Assembly: GCA_028279445.1 (NCBI GenBank)
Contig: JANQNT010000002.1
Span: 1-64,000 of the forward strand
Source: Tepidamorphaceae bacterium
GTDB lineage: Bacteria > Pseudomonadota > Alphaproteobacteria > Rhizobiales > Tepidamorphaceae
Reading direction: 5' to 3'
DNA length: 64,000 bases
The notes beneath the pieces are model-generated. The model ran no database searches. It was given only the letters and a program-made list of their open reading frames with translations, and was not told where the DNA came from. Made by a program: the position numbers and the translations under genes. Below, in pieces: positions 18,796-30,377 of the stretch. Numbering within the stretch: position 1 is the first letter of the stretch; every line of letters starts with the position of its first letter.

Positions 18796-19707
18796 ATGGA
18801 TGACAATCCGATGCAACCGTTCGACCGGGGCCTGGTGCGAAACCGCCGCCTGCGCGCGCGCGCGCAGTTCCCGGCCGCCGATTTCCTGCTGCGCCGGGCA
18901 ACCGACGATATCGCCGCGCGGCTCGGCGCCACCTTGCGCGACTTTCCCCTGGCCGTCGATCTGTCCGCCCAGGGCGGCATCGTCGCGGACGCGCTCAGGG
19001 CGCAGCCGCGGATCGGCAGCGTGATCGTCTGCGAGCGCCATGCGGCACTGCTGCCCGAAAGTGCCGCCGCGCATCTGGTCTGCGACGAGGAGGCGCTGCC
19101 CTTCGCACCGGCCAGTCTCGATCTGGTCGTCTCGGCGATGGCGCTGCACTGGGTCAACGACCTGCCGGGCACGCTGGTGCAGATCCGCCGGGCCCTGAAA
19201 CCGGACGGGCTGTTCATCGCCGCCCTGCTCGGGGCCGGCACGCTGCAGGAGCTTCGCGATGCGTTCCTGGCCGCCGACGCGGACATCTCGGGCGGCGCGC
19301 CGCCGCGCGTCAGTCCGTTCGCCGACCTGCGCGAACTGGGCGCGTTGCTGCAGCGGGCGGGTTTCGCGCTGCCGGTGGTCGACGTGGAGCCCGTCACCGT
19401 GCGCTACGGCTCCATGCTCGACCTGATCGCCGACCTGCGCCGCATGGGTGCAACCAACGCGCTTGCCATGCGCGAGCGCAAGCCGCTGCGTCGTCAAACC
19501 GTCATGCGCGCGGGAGAGATATATGCTGAACGTTTCGCCGATGCCGACGGTCGACTCCGGGCGAGCTTCGAGATCGTCCACCTGAGCGGCTGGGCACCGC
19601 ACGCGAGCCAGCAGCAGCCACTGCGTCCAGGCAGCGCCAGGTCCCGCCTGGCCGATGCTCTGAACAGCGAGGAGATATCCGCCGGCGACAAGGCCGGTCC
19701 GCGCTGA
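18796..19707 (+). CDS. class I SAM-dependent methyltransferase (NDUFAF5/BioC-like)
   Basis: This 303-residue protein resembles the alphaproteobacterial relatives of mitochondrial NDUFAF5 (complex I assembly hydroxylase) and BioC. Supporting segments are the N-terminal FDRGLVRNRRLRAR, LVVSAMALHWVNDLPGTLVQIRRALKPDGLFIAALLG and a C-terminal EIVHLSGWAPH. SAM motif I is degenerate (VDLSAQGG instead of a DxGxGxG pattern), as often seen in this group, so methyl transfer is not certain. Start ATG 18796 follows AAGG closely. It is divergent from comF, with 100 bp between start codons. Confidence 0.85.
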   Translation: MDDNPMQPFDRGLVRNRRLRARAQFPAADFLLRRATDDIAARLGATLRDFPLAVDLSAQGGIVADALRAQPRIGSVIVCERHAALLPESAAAHLVCDEEALPFAPASLDLVVSAMALHWVNDLPGTLVQIRRALKPDGLFIAALLGAGTLQELRDAFLAADADISGGAPPRVSPFADLRELGALLQRAGFALPVVDVEPVTVRYGSMLDLIADLRRMGATNALAMRERKPLRRQTVMRAGEIYAERFADADGRLRASFEIVHLSGWAPHASQQQPLRPGSARSRLADALNSEEISAGDKAGPR

Positions 19708-19738
19708 TCGCCGACCGGCAAAGATGCCACGCCGATGG

Positions 19739-19767
19739 ATGACAACAATGGGTCTAGACCCTAGAAT
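19739..19767 (+). promoter_or_regulatory. promoter with palindromic operator for the YbjN-like gene
   Basis: ATGACA (19739-19744, five of six to TTGACA) and TAGAAT (19762-19767) are 17 bp apart, predicting a start near 19774 and a 5' leader of about 36 nt. The spacer holds a perfect 12-bp palindrome, GGGTCTAGACCC (19750-19761), which abuts the -10. A dimeric regulator bound there would block RNA polymerase. The regulator itself is not identified. Confidence 0.55.
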
Positions 19768-19809
19768 TGCACCGGCTCACATTTTCAGACCCCCAATGGA
19801 GACAGATGC

Positions 19810-20280
19810 ATGTTGGTACGCCTCGCTTTCGCCGTATCCGTTCTTTTTGCCGCCGCAACCGGCGTGAACGCCCAGCAGACCGTGACCGCCGATCCGAACA
19901 CGATCGCCGAGATCATCAAGGATGAGGGCTTCCGTGCCGGCATCAAGTCGGACAGCTCCGGCAACCCACGGATCACCAGCACCTCACAGGGTGTGCGCTT
20001 CAGCATCTATTTCTATGGTTGCGAGAACGGCCGAAACTGCGATTCGATCCAGTTCCAGGCCGGCTTCGACTTCAACGATCCACAGCCGGCGGACGTCGTT
20101 CTGCGCTGGAATCGGGAGAAGCGCTTCACCCGTGCGGTTCTCACCGACAACGGCGACCCGATCATCCGCCTGGACGTCAATCTGGATGGTGGCGTGACCC
20201 GGGCCAACTTCCAGGACACGTTCGATATCTGGACGATCCTGCTGGGGCAGTTCCGCGATCACATCGGCTGGAGGAGGTGA
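19810..20280 (+). CDS. secreted YbjN domain-containing protein
   Basis: This 156-residue protein has a signal peptide (1-22, cleavage after GVNA, before QQTV). It then has a YbjN-like domain (TIAEIIKDEGFRAGIKSD..., FSIYFYGCENGRNCDSIQFQAGF, FNREKRFTRAVL-like core). The YbjN superfamily fold resembles type III secretion chaperones. The secreted alphaproteobacterial members have no assigned function. Two cysteines in the CENGRNC loop may form a disulfide in the periplasm. GGAG stands 9-12 nt before ATG 19810. It has its own promoter with a palindrome and ends 3 bp before a mosaic repeat. Confidence 0.85.
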   Translation: MLVRLAFAVSVLFAAATGVNAQQTVTADPNTIAEIIKDEGFRAGIKSDSSGNPRITSTSQGVRFSIYFYGCENGRNCDSIQFQAGFDFNDPQPADVVLRWNREKRFTRAVLTDNGDPIIRLDVNLDGGVTRANFQDTFDIWTILLGQFRDHIGWRR

Positions 20281-20283
20281 CTT

Positions 20284-20516
20284 AATCCGCTCACGCCGAG
20301 CTCCCCCGGATCAAGTCCGGGATCACCGACTCCGCGAGGGCGCGCTTTTGCGCGGGCGCACGGTTGTGCGCCTGGATTGTTCCCTCGCACGGACGCAGCG
20401 TTTGGCACCCAGGCACACGACCGCGTGCCCGGCCGGTCAGAGTCTGCCCCGGACTTGATCCGGGGCCGCGCCCCCGCAGGCGTCGAGCAAAGCGAGACTT
20501 GCCGCGAGAGGAATAT
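20284..20516. repeat. mosaic palindromic repeat, copy B
   Basis: The element starts 3 bp after the YbjN-like stop codon with AATCCGCTCACGCCGAG and ends near CTTGCCGCGAGAGGAAT, a decayed terminal inverted repeat. It shares ACTCCGCGAGGGCGCGCTTT, TTGGCACCCAGGCACACGAC and CCCGGCCGGTCAG with the copy at 30378. A CCCCCGGATCAAGTCCGGG hairpin and its counterpart CCCCGGACTTGATCCGGGG (20450-20468) add a second inverted pair. It lies between convergent genes. Confidence 0.8.
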
Positions 20517-20543
20517 AACAGCGGCCAGCAAAGGGGGGCGGCG

Positions 20544-20744
20544 TTACTCGAAGCCGTCGTTCACATCTTCGAATGTCGGTATCAGGTTTTCGCCGATCTC
20601 ACCGACGACGGCGACGATGACCACCATGATACCGCCAGCGATGATGGCGTACTCGATCGCCGTCGCGCCACGTTCGTCGCAGGCAAAACGGCGGATGGCG
20701 TGGGCGATTTGCTCGCCACGTGTGCCGGAACGCTTCTGCATCAT
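20544..20744 (-). CDS. Flp family type IVb pilin
   Basis: This 66-residue pilin precursor has a short basic leader with the prepilin peptidase site RG/ATAIEY (after about residue 26; E5 of the mature form present). A hydrophobic segment AIIAGGIMVVIVAVVGEIG and a short acidic tail follow. Flp pilins build Tad adhesion pili, but no tad assembly genes lie nearby, so this is an isolated copy. ATG 20744 (followed by a second ATG) has GAGGAC just upstream; a longer form from 20786 lacks support. It lies 38 bp after mutT on the same strand and may be read with argJ-mutT. Confidence 0.85.
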   Translation of the reverse strand: MMQKRSGTRGEQIAHAIRRFACDERGATAIEYAIIAGGIMVVIVAVVGEIGENLIPTFEDVNDGFE

Positions 20745-20782
20745 GTCGTCCTCGCTCGCTGCGACGGCGACCCGATGCACAC

Positions 20783-21223
20783 TCACAGAAGATCGCGCAA
20801 CACCGGGATCAGCGGTTCGTCTGCCGGCGGCATGGGATAGTCAGCGATCCGGGCCGGCCGCACCCATGCGAGCGCCTGGCCTTCCCGCGCGCTGACGGCT
20901 CCTTCCCAGCGACGGCACACATACAGTGGCATCAACAAGTGAAATTTCTCGTAAGCGTGGCTGGCAAAGCTCAGGGGTGCCAGACACGCTTCCGTAACAT
21001 TGATCCCCAGCTCCTCGGCCAGCTCGCGGATCAAGGTCTGTTCCGGGGTCTCCCCGTCTTCCACCTTGCCACCTGGAAACTCCCACAGACCCGCCATGGA
21101 CTTGCCTTCGGGACGCTGGGCCAGCAGCACGCGCCCGTCCGCGTCGACCAGCGCGCAGGCCGCCACCAACACGATCGGCCCCGCCACCCGGTCAGCTCCG
21201 GTAGTCGCCGTTGATGGCGACAT
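20783..21223 (-). CDS. mutT: 8-oxo-dGTP diphosphatase MutT (Nudix)
   Basis: This 146-residue Nudix hydrolase cleans the nucleotide pool of oxidised dGTP. The Nudix box [24 protein letters not shown] follows the GX5EX7REUXEEXGU pattern exactly (about 51-74). It is preceded by [21 protein letters not shown], which is characteristic of MutT proper. The start overlaps the end of argJ by 32 bp and has AAGGA just before ATG. Confidence 0.93.
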   Translation of the reverse strand: MSPSTATTGADRVAGPIVLVAACALVDADGRVLLAQRPEGKSMAGLWEFPGGKVEDGETPEQTLIRELAEELGINVTEACLAPLSFASHAYEKFHLLMPLYVCRRWEGAVSAREGQALAWVRPARIADYPMPPADEPLIPVLRDLL

Positions 21224-22427
21224 AGTCCTTGGTCAGATCGCAGCCATAGACCTTCGCCCGGCTTTTGCCGACGCCGAGATCGACGGATATCTCGATCTCG
21301 TCGCGCATCATGTAGGCAGCGCCCTCCGCCTCCAGATAGCCGGGCACCCGCGCACCGCGCTCGGCGACCAGCAGATCGCCGAAGCGGATCACCAGGCGGT
21401 CCCGGTCGGCCGGCTCGCCGGCCTTGCCGATCGCCATCACGACGCGGCCCCAGTTGGCATCTTCCCCGGCGATCGCGGTCTTCACCAGCGGCGAATTCGC
21501 GATCGCGAACGCGACCCTTTTCGCGGAACGGGCCGATTTCGCACCGGTCACGGAGACGGTCAGGAACTTGCTTGCGCCTTCGCCGTCGCGCACCACCTGG
21601 CAGGCGAGATCGAGCATCACCGCGTTCAGCGCGCGCCGGAAACCCACCAGCCGGCGGTCCGATGCCGTCTCGACAAGCGGCGCGCCGCGCGCCGCGCCGG
21701 TGGCGAACATCAGCACCGTGTCGCTGGTCGACGTATCGCTATCGACGCTGATGCAGTTGAAGGAGGGACGCACGGCACGCTCCAGCAGCGCCTGCAGCGC
21801 CGCCGGCTCGATGGCCGCGTCGGTGAACACGAATGCCAGCATGGTGGCCATGTCCGGCGCGATCATGCCAGCGCCCTTGGCGATACCGTTGATGCGCACC
21901 GGCTTACCGGAAATCCTGGCGCTGGCCTCCGCCACCTTCGGGAACGTGTCGGTGGTCATCATCGCACGCGCCGCATCGACCGGCCGCGCCATGCCCGCTT
22001 TGCCGGCCATGGCATCGAGACGGGCCGTGATGCGCCCCGCCGGCAGCGGTTCACCGATGACGCCGGTGGACGCCAGATAGACCTCTTCGGGCGGGCAGCC
22101 GGCTGCGCGCGCGACCGCCTTGGCGGTCGCCGCCGCGGCCTCGGCACCGGCCTGGCCGGTGAACGCGTTGGCGTTGCCAGAATTCACCACCAGCGCCTGC
22201 GCCATGCCGGTCGGCAGAACCGCGCGGCACCAATCGACCGGCGCGGACGGGCACTTCGACTGCGTGAAGACGCCGGCGGCCGCGGTGCCGGGATCGAGCA
22301 GTGCCAGCATGAGATCCGTGCGGCCCTTGTATTTCACGCCGGCCTGGGTGACCGCGAACCGCACGCCCGCAATCGGATCAGGGTCCGGGATCACCTTGGG
22401 TGCCAACGGTGAAACCGCAGCCGTCAT
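21192..22427 (-). CDS. argJ: glutamate/amino-acid N-acetyltransferase ArgJ
   Basis: This 411-residue ornithine acetyltransferase of arginine biosynthesis regenerates N-acetylglutamate from N-acetylornithine. It is autoprocessed: the conserved [16 protein letters not shown] places the cleavage between A194 and the new N-terminal nucleophile T195. Other marks are [20 protein letters not shown] and the C-terminal SINGDYRS. Whether it also acetylates glutamate with acetyl-CoA (bifunctional) cannot be read. ATG 22427, preceded by a GGGGGCGG stretch, is preferred; ATG 22439 is an alternative. Confidence 0.95.
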   Translation of the reverse strand: MTAAVSPLAPKVIPDPDPIAGVRFAVTQAGVKYKGRTDLMLALLDPGTAAAGVFTQSKCPSAPVDWCRAVLPTGMAQALVVNSGNANAFTGQAGAEAAAATAKAVARAAGCPPEEVYLASTGVIGEPLPAGRITARLDAMAGKAGMARPVDAARAMMTTDTFPKVAEASARISGKPVRINGIAKGAGMIAPDMATMLAFVFTDAAIEPAALQALLERAVRPSFNCISVDSDTSTSDTVLMFATGAARGAPLVETASDRRLVGFRRALNAVMLDLACQVVRDGEGASKFLTVSVTGAKSARSAKRVAFAIANSPLVKTAIAGEDANWGRVVMAIGKAGEPADRDRLVIRFGDLLVAERGARVPGYLEAEGAAYMMRDEIEISVDLGVGKSRAKVYGCDLTKDYVAINGDYRS

Positions 22428-22529
22428 GTCCGCCCCCATACGCAATACGCGACACGCGCCTTGAGCCTGCCCTCGGGCGGGCCAAGCTCGACCCCGGGGG
22501 CAGAAACGCGACGATCGATGAAGCTCACC

Positions 22530-23483
22530 CTACTCGGTCTTTGGCTTGGCATCCTCGGCCGGCGCATCGCCGTCCGCCCCGGCCTCGTCCTCGGACGCCG
22601 CCTCGGCATCGGCGCGGGCAATCTCCGCCCCCTCGCGCAGGCCCAGCACGTAATCGCGGCGCGCCTGCAGCGACAACTGCTGGATGATCTCCACGCGCCG
22701 CTCATCGAGCGTCGGCGGAGAGGTCTCGCGCTTGTCCTCGACCTTGATGATATGCCAGCCGAACTGGGACTGAACCGGGTCGGAGACGTCGCCAACCTCC
22801 ATTGCGAAGGCAGCGTCGCCAAACGGCTTCACCGTCATTCCGCGCGTGAAATAGCCGAGATTGCCACCGTTCTGGCGCGTCCCGTCGATGGAGTGCTCGG
22901 AAGCCACCTCCTCGAAGCTCGCGCCGTCCTCGATCTTGGCGCGCAGTTCCTTCGCCGTCTCCTCGCTCTCCACCAGGATATGGCGAGCGCGCACCTCGGT
23001 CTCGCTCTGGAAGTCCTTGATGCTCTCATCGTAGGAGGCCTGGATCGCCTCCGGGCTGATCGCCTCATCGCCGACGGCGCTCAGTTTCGCCTCGGCAAGT
23101 GCCCTTTCGCGCTGAAACGCCATCTGGCGGCGGAACAGTTCGGTATCCGCCAGGCCATCGTTACTGGCCTGAGCGGAGATCACCTTCAGATCGATGAGGA
23201 AGGAGATCAGCCAGTTGCGCTGCTGCTGCGGCGGGACCTGCTGCAGCAGTCCGGCCAGATCGACGGCCGCGATCGCCAGATCGCTCTCGGTGATCTCCAC
23301 CCCGTTGACCGTGGCGACCACGGCGTTGGCAGCCGCCTCCTGATCCGCCGGGGCGCCCTCGACCTCCTGGGCAAGCGCCTGGCCGGCGCCGGTGAGCACG
23401 AGCGCGAACATGGCGGCGGCGGCAATCACCGACAGCCATGGCTGCTCCACAGCGCATGTGATCCGTTGCGTGATCGCCTTCAT
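22530..23483 (-). CDS. periplasmic peptidyl-prolyl isomerase, parvulin type
   Basis: This is a 317-residue SurA/PrsA-like foldase. An N-terminal signal sequence (about 1-39, VIAAAAMFALVLTGAGQALA) precedes a SurA_N-like chaperone region (VNGVEITESDLAIA...). The parvulin domain (about 150-245) contains VRARHILVESEETAKEL, FEEVASEHSIDGTRQNGGNLGYFTRGMTVKPF and SQFGWHIIKVED. The C-terminal tail is acidic and low-complexity. It probably helps outer-membrane or periplasmic protein folding after Sec export. ATG 23483 has a perfect AAGGAG 8 nt upstream. It is divergent from secA. Confidence 0.93.
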   Translation of the reverse strand: MKAITQRITCAVEQPWLSVIAAAAMFALVLTGAGQALAQEVEGAPADQEAAANAVVATVNGVEITESDLAIAAVDLAGLLQQVPPQQQRNWLISFLIDLKVISAQASNDGLADTELFRRQMAFQRERALAEAKLSAVGDEAISPEAIQASYDESIKDFQSETEVRARHILVESEETAKELRAKIEDGASFEEVASEHSIDGTRQNGGNLGYFTRGMTVKPFGDAAFAMEVGDVSDPVQSQFGWHIIKVEDKRETSPPTLDERRVEIIQQLSLQARRDYVLGLREGAEIARADAEAASEDEAGADGDAPAEDAKPKTE

Positions 23484-23800
23484 GGTCGCACTCCTTTGCG
23501 CGGGTGGCGTGATCGGCGGCAGACCGCTGCCGCACCAACGCGCGGGCCTGCTGGCAATGCCGGCCCCGCCGCGCCAGTCATTTTCGGTTGATCCAATTGC
23601 TGGCGCATTCGCGCCGCGTTGACAAGGTGATATGGCAATCTTAAGTCTCCGCAGGATTTTCTGACGCACGCGACCGCACATCCGCGGCTGCGTCTGTGCG
23701 ACCATCGCGCGAACCGGTCTGCAAACCTGACAGCGTGGCAGTCCGCAGCCATCCGGCGATCTTGCCGGTTGCGCCCGACTTGACGAAGGAAGCCCCCGTA
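23484..23800. other. divergent regulatory region between the foldase gene and secA
   Basis: This 317-bp region lies between two divergent export-related genes. A candidate plus-strand promoter for secA is TTGACA at 23619-23624 and TAAGTC at 23642-23647, spacer 17; the -10 is poor. The foldase ribosome-binding site lies at the left edge and a GAAGGA site for secA at the right edge. No SecM-like arrest peptide was found. Confidence 0.5.
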
Positions 23801-26578
<2,778 letters not shown>

Positions 26579-26580
26579 GG

Positions 26581-27312
26581 ATGAGCGATACGCCTGGCCT
26601 TGCACTGGAAGACCTGGCCAAGCTGATCCTGCCTGCGCGGGTCTACTACCCGCACAAGATCGCCAAGGAGCGCAAACGCGGCGAGCCTGAGCTCGATATC
26701 ATCGGCGAGCTCGTCGATCCCGCCAGAATGGCGATCGATATTGGCGCAAACCGCGGCTCCTACGCCTACGCAATGCGTCAGCACACATCGCGTGTCGAGG
26801 CATTTGAACCGTTTCCTCCCATGGCCCGCTTCGCATCGCGAATGCTGGGACGGCGTGTGAACCTTCACCAGATCGCCCTGTCGGACACTGACGGCACGAC
26901 ACGGCTTCATGTCCCGATAGACGATGAAACCGGGCGCGCCCTGCACCTCATCAGCAGCATCCGGAAACAGCCCGCATGCCGGAGCGTTGCGGTCGACGTG
27001 GAAACACGCACGCTTGACAGCTATGGTTTCGAGGACGTCGGCTTCATCAAGATCGATGTGGAGGGCGCCGAGGAACAGGTTCTCGCCGGCGGCCGGAGCA
27101 CGATTGTGCGGGATCGCCCGACGATGCTGATCGAGTTGCTGACCGACGCGACTGCGGACCCGGACAAATCCATTCATCGCATCGAGTCGGAATTCGACTA
27201 CGAAGGCTGTATTCTCGCCGATGGCGAGTTGCAGAATGCGCATGCGGTTCTGGCCCGCCACCAAGGGCCGGACTGGACCCGCAACATCGTTTTTCGACCC
27301 CGCAGCCGATAG
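26581..27312 (+). CDS. FkbM family methyltransferase
   Basis: This 243-residue SAM-dependent methyltransferase has motif I AIDIGANRGSYAYAM, then VEAFEPFPPMARF, and the FkbM-family IKIDVEGAEEQVLAGG block. Such enzymes usually O-methylate sugars or small molecules on glycans; the acceptor here is unknown. The start ATG follows the secA stop codon by 2 bp, with TGAGG immediately before it, so it is probably translated from the secA transcript. The cyclase gene follows 24 bp later. Confidence 0.9.
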   Translation: MSDTPGLALEDLAKLILPARVYYPHKIAKERKRGEPELDIIGELVDPARMAIDIGANRGSYAYAMRQHTSRVEAFEPFPPMARFASRMLGRRVNLHQIALSDTDGTTRLHVPIDDETGRALHLISSIRKQPACRSVAVDVETRTLDSYGFEDVGFIKIDVEGAEEQVLAGGRSTIVRDRPTMLIELLTDATADPDKSIHRIESEFDYEGCILADGELQNAHAVLARHQGPDWTRNIVFRPRSR

Positions 27313-27336
27313 CAGCCAAAGAACAGTTGACCGGCC

Positions 27337-28539
27337 ATGTCCTACGACCATCTCGTCGGCGACGTCATCGAATGGCTGGTGCACGAATCGCTCGAGGCTC
27401 TGAGCCCACCCGACCTCTTCGTTGGCATGTGCGAGCGGCTGCACCAGATCGGCGTGCCGATTGATCGCGGCAATGTCGCGTACACGACCCTGCACCCGAT
27501 GATAGAGGCGGAGACAGCGCGCTGGCGGCCCGGCGAACCCCTGGAGACGATCCAGCACGATCACGACGCCTCGGAGAGAGAAGACTGGCAGCAAAGCCCG
27601 CTGCGCTATGTCACCGAGAACTTGATTCCCCTGTTTCGCCGCCGGCTGACCGGCCCCGATGCCATCCTTGACTACCCGCTGCTGGTTGAGTTGCGCGACG
27701 AGGGCTACACGGACTACCTCATTCAGGCCACAGCGCTGGCCATGACCTCGACATCTGAGAACCAGCCGGTCATGCCTGGCATGGCGGTCACATGGGCAAC
27801 ACGTGCGCCGGACGGTTTTTCCGATGCGGCGATCGCGGCGCTGACGCGTATCCACAGCCGCTTCGCATTGGCGATCAAGACCTCCATGCAGGCCTCGATC
27901 CTGGGCAACGTCGCCGCCACCTATCTGGGCCCCATTGCTGCGGAGCGCGTGCTGTCGGGACAAATCCGCCGGGGCGACGGCGCGGAGATCAGCGCCGTCG
28001 TATGGTACTCGGACATGCGCGACTCCACACACCTGTCCGAGAGCATGGCGCGGGCCGACTACTTGGCCCTGCTGAACACCTATTTCGAGTGCACCGCCGG
28101 CGCGGTGCTGGCGCATGGCGGCAACGTGCTCGATTTCATCGGCGATGCGGTGCTGGCGGTATTTCACACCGATGCGGCGGGCCTGGAGGCGGCTGCGCGC
28201 GCGGCCACCGCGGCGACACAAACCGCGCTCGCCAATCGTGACGAAGCGCTCGGCGCTAATCCCGAACTGCCTCTCTCCTTCGGCATCGCGGTGACCGCTG
28301 GCGAGGTGATGTTCGGCAATATCGGCGTGAAGGAGCGGCTGCGCTTCTCGGTCATCGGCCCGACGGTCAACGAGGCCGCCCGCATCGAGGCGCTGACCAA
28401 GACGCTGGACGCGCCGGCGCTGGCGACCGCCGAGATCGCTTCGGCCATGCCGGAAAGCTGGTGCGATGCGGGCCAGCATGTGCTGCGCGGCAAGGCTGAC
28501 CCGGTGGCGCTGTGGCAAATTGCAACCAACAGCAATTGA
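27337..28539 (+). CDS. class III adenylate/guanylate cyclase
   Basis: This 400-residue soluble protein has a C-terminal class III cyclase catalytic domain (about 215-395). Both metal-binding aspartates are present, D226 (VVWYSDMRDST) and D270 (DFIGDAVLAVF), 44 residues apart as in active enzymes. The FSVIGPTVNEAARIEAL segment supplies the substrate contact region and the transition-state Asn and Arg. The N-terminal half (1-200) is a helical, probably sensory region that I cannot assign; its ligand is unknown. cAMP rather than cGMP is the likelier product, but this was not determined. It lies between an FkbM methyltransferase and a transporter. Confidence 0.9.
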   Translation: MSYDHLVGDVIEWLVHESLEALSPPDLFVGMCERLHQIGVPIDRGNVAYTTLHPMIEAETARWRPGEPLETIQHDHDASEREDWQQSPLRYVTENLIPLFRRRLTGPDAILDYPLLVELRDEGYTDYLIQATALAMTSTSENQPVMPGMAVTWATRAPDGFSDAAIAALTRIHSRFALAIKTSMQASILGNVAATYLGPIAAERVLSGQIRRGDGAEISAVVWYSDMRDSTHLSESMARADYLALLNTYFECTAGAVLAHGGNVLDFIGDAVLAVFHTDAAGLEAAARAATAATQTALANRDEALGANPELPLSFGIAVTAGEVMFGNIGVKERLRFSVIGPTVNEAARIEALTKTLDAPALATAEIASAMPESWCDAGQHVLRGKADPVALWQIATNSN

Positions 28540-28570
28540 CCTTCGCCGCTCGGCCCTCCAAAGCTCTTGA

Positions 28571-30361
28571 ATGGACCTGATTCCCGAGGCCTACAAGCAG
28601 ACTGCCCTGTTTGCGCTGTTCGGCGCCGTCTTCGTTCTGCTGCTGTGGGGGCGCTGGCGATACGATCTCGTCGCTTTCGCCGCTCTGGTCGTGGCGGTGA
28701 TGGCCGGGCTGGTCCCCACGACGGACGCCTTCTCCGGCTTCGGCCACCCGGCGACGATCATCGTCGCGCTGGTGCTGGTGGTCTCGCGCGGACTGATCAA
28801 CTCCGGCGCGGTCGACATCATCACCCGCGCGCTGGTCGATCCCGGGCGCACGCTGAAGACGCATATCGCGGCGATGGCCGGACTGGGCGCGACGCTGTCC
28901 GCCTTCATGAACAACGTCGCCGCGCTGGCGCTGCTCATGCCGGTCGACATCAATGCCGCCCGCAAGGCCGCGCGCGGCCCCGCCCTGACGTTGATGCCGC
29001 TGTCGTTCGCCACCATCCTGGGCGGCCTGATCACGCTGATCGGCACGCCGCCGAACATCATCATCGCCGCCTATCGCGAGCAGGAGCTCGGCGAGAGCTT
29101 CAAGATGTTCGATTTCGCCCCCGTCGGCATCGCCTGCACGCTGGCCGGCGTCGCCTTCATCGCGCTGATCGGCTGGCGGCTGATCCCCACCGCGCGCGGC
29201 AAGCAGGACTCCGCCGAGGACCTGATGAGCCTGCACGGCTTTGTTGCCGAACTGTTGGTTGGCGAGAAATCGCCGTTCGTCGGATCGACCCTGTCAGAGA
29301 TGGACGATGACCAGCGCACCGCCGACATCGCCTTCGTCGGGCTGGTGCGCAACGGCCGCAGATTGCCCGGCGGGGCGCGGCGCGAGGAAATCCGCACCGG
29401 TGACATGATCGTCGTCGATGCCACGCCGGATGCCATCGATTCCTTCGTCGGCGCCATGGGGCTCGGCTATGTCGGTGGCGAGCGCCTCAAGTCGCAGGCC
29501 GGCGCCGACCTTGCCGTCATCGAGGTCGTCGTGCAGCGCGATTCGCGCATCGAGGGACGCTCGGCCAACGATGTGCGGCTGCTGACCCGCCACAACGTCA
29601 TCCTGCTCGGCGTGTCGCGCCAGGGCCGGCGCTTCCGCGACCGCGTGCGCCATCTGGAACTGAAGGCCGGCGACATCCTGCTGCTGCTCGGCGCAGAGGA
29701 GCGCCTGCAGGAGATGGCCGGCTGGCTCGGTACCCTGCCGCTGGCAGGGCGCGGCCTGCAGGTGACCCAGCACGGGCGCGCGGGATTGGCGGCTGCGATC
29801 TTCGCAAGCGCCGTGCTGGCGGCCAGTGTCGGCTTCGTCTACCTGCCGATCGCGCTCGCCGCCGTCGTGGTCATCTATGTGCTGCTCGACATCGTTCCCG
29901 TGCGCCAGGTCTACGAGGAGGTCGAGTGGCCCGTGGTGGTGCTGCTCGGGTCGATGATCCCGCTTGGCGCGGCGCTGGAGGCCTCCGGCGGGACGGTGCT
30001 GATCGCGCGCGCCATCGTAGATGTGGCGGCCGGACTGCACCCGGCCATCGTGCTGACCATCCTGATGGTGGTGACCATGACCCTGTCGGACGTGCTCAAC
30101 AACACCGCCACGACGGTCATCGCAGCGCCCATCGCCATCGACATCGCCGGAAAGCTCGGCGTCAATCCCGACCCGTTCCTGATGTGCGTTGCGGTGGCTG
30201 CGTCCTGCGCCTTCCTGACGCCGATCGGGCACAAGAACAACACGCTGATCCTGGGGCCGGGCGGCTATCGCTTCGGCGACTACTGGCGCATGGGGCTGCC
30301 GCTGGAGGTGATCGTCATCGCCGTCGCAGTGCCCGCGATCCTGTACGTGTGGCCTCTATAG
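28571..30361 (+). CDS. SLC13 family permease with two RCK_C (TrkA-C) domains
   Basis: This 596-residue inner-membrane anion transporter is of the divalent anion:Na+ symporter superfamily. About five N-terminal membrane segments include SAFMNNVAALALLMP and ITLIGTPPNIIIA, the latter close to the family SNT-like ion/substrate motif. A cytosolic insert holds two tandem RCK_C domains (about 216-297 and 304-390), followed by a second membrane half with VLNNTATTVIAAPIAIDIA. Members with this layout include sulfate/thiosulfate transporters. RCK_C domains often bind nucleotides, which is suggestive beside a cyclase gene, but the link is inference. Confidence 0.92.
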   Translation: MDLIPEAYKQTALFALFGAVFVLLLWGRWRYDLVAFAALVVAVMAGLVPTTDAFSGFGHPATIIVALVLVVSRGLINSGAVDIITRALVDPGRTLKTHIAAMAGLGATLSAFMNNVAALALLMPVDINAARKAARGPALTLMPLSFATILGGLITLIGTPPNIIIAAYREQELGESFKMFDFAPVGIACTLAGVAFIALIGWRLIPTARGKQDSAEDLMSLHGFVAELLVGEKSPFVGSTLSEMDDDQRTADIAFVGLVRNGRRLPGGARREEIRTGDMIVVDATPDAIDSFVGAMGLGYVGGERLKSQAGADLAVIEVVVQRDSRIEGRSANDVRLLTRHNVILLGVSRQGRRFRDRVRHLELKAGDILLLLGAEERLQEMAGWLGTLPLAGRGLQVTQHGRAGLAAAIFASAVLAASVGFVYLPIALAAVVVIYVLLDIVPVRQVYEEVEWPVVVLLGSMIPLGAALEASGGTVLIARAIVDVAAGLHPAIVLTILMVVTMTLSDVLNNTATTVIAAPIAIDIAGKLGVNPDPFLMCVAVAASCAFLTPIGHKNNTLILGPGGYRFGDYWRMGLPLEVIVIAVAVPAILYVWPL

Positions 30362-30377
30362 CTGGCCGTTCGGCTCT

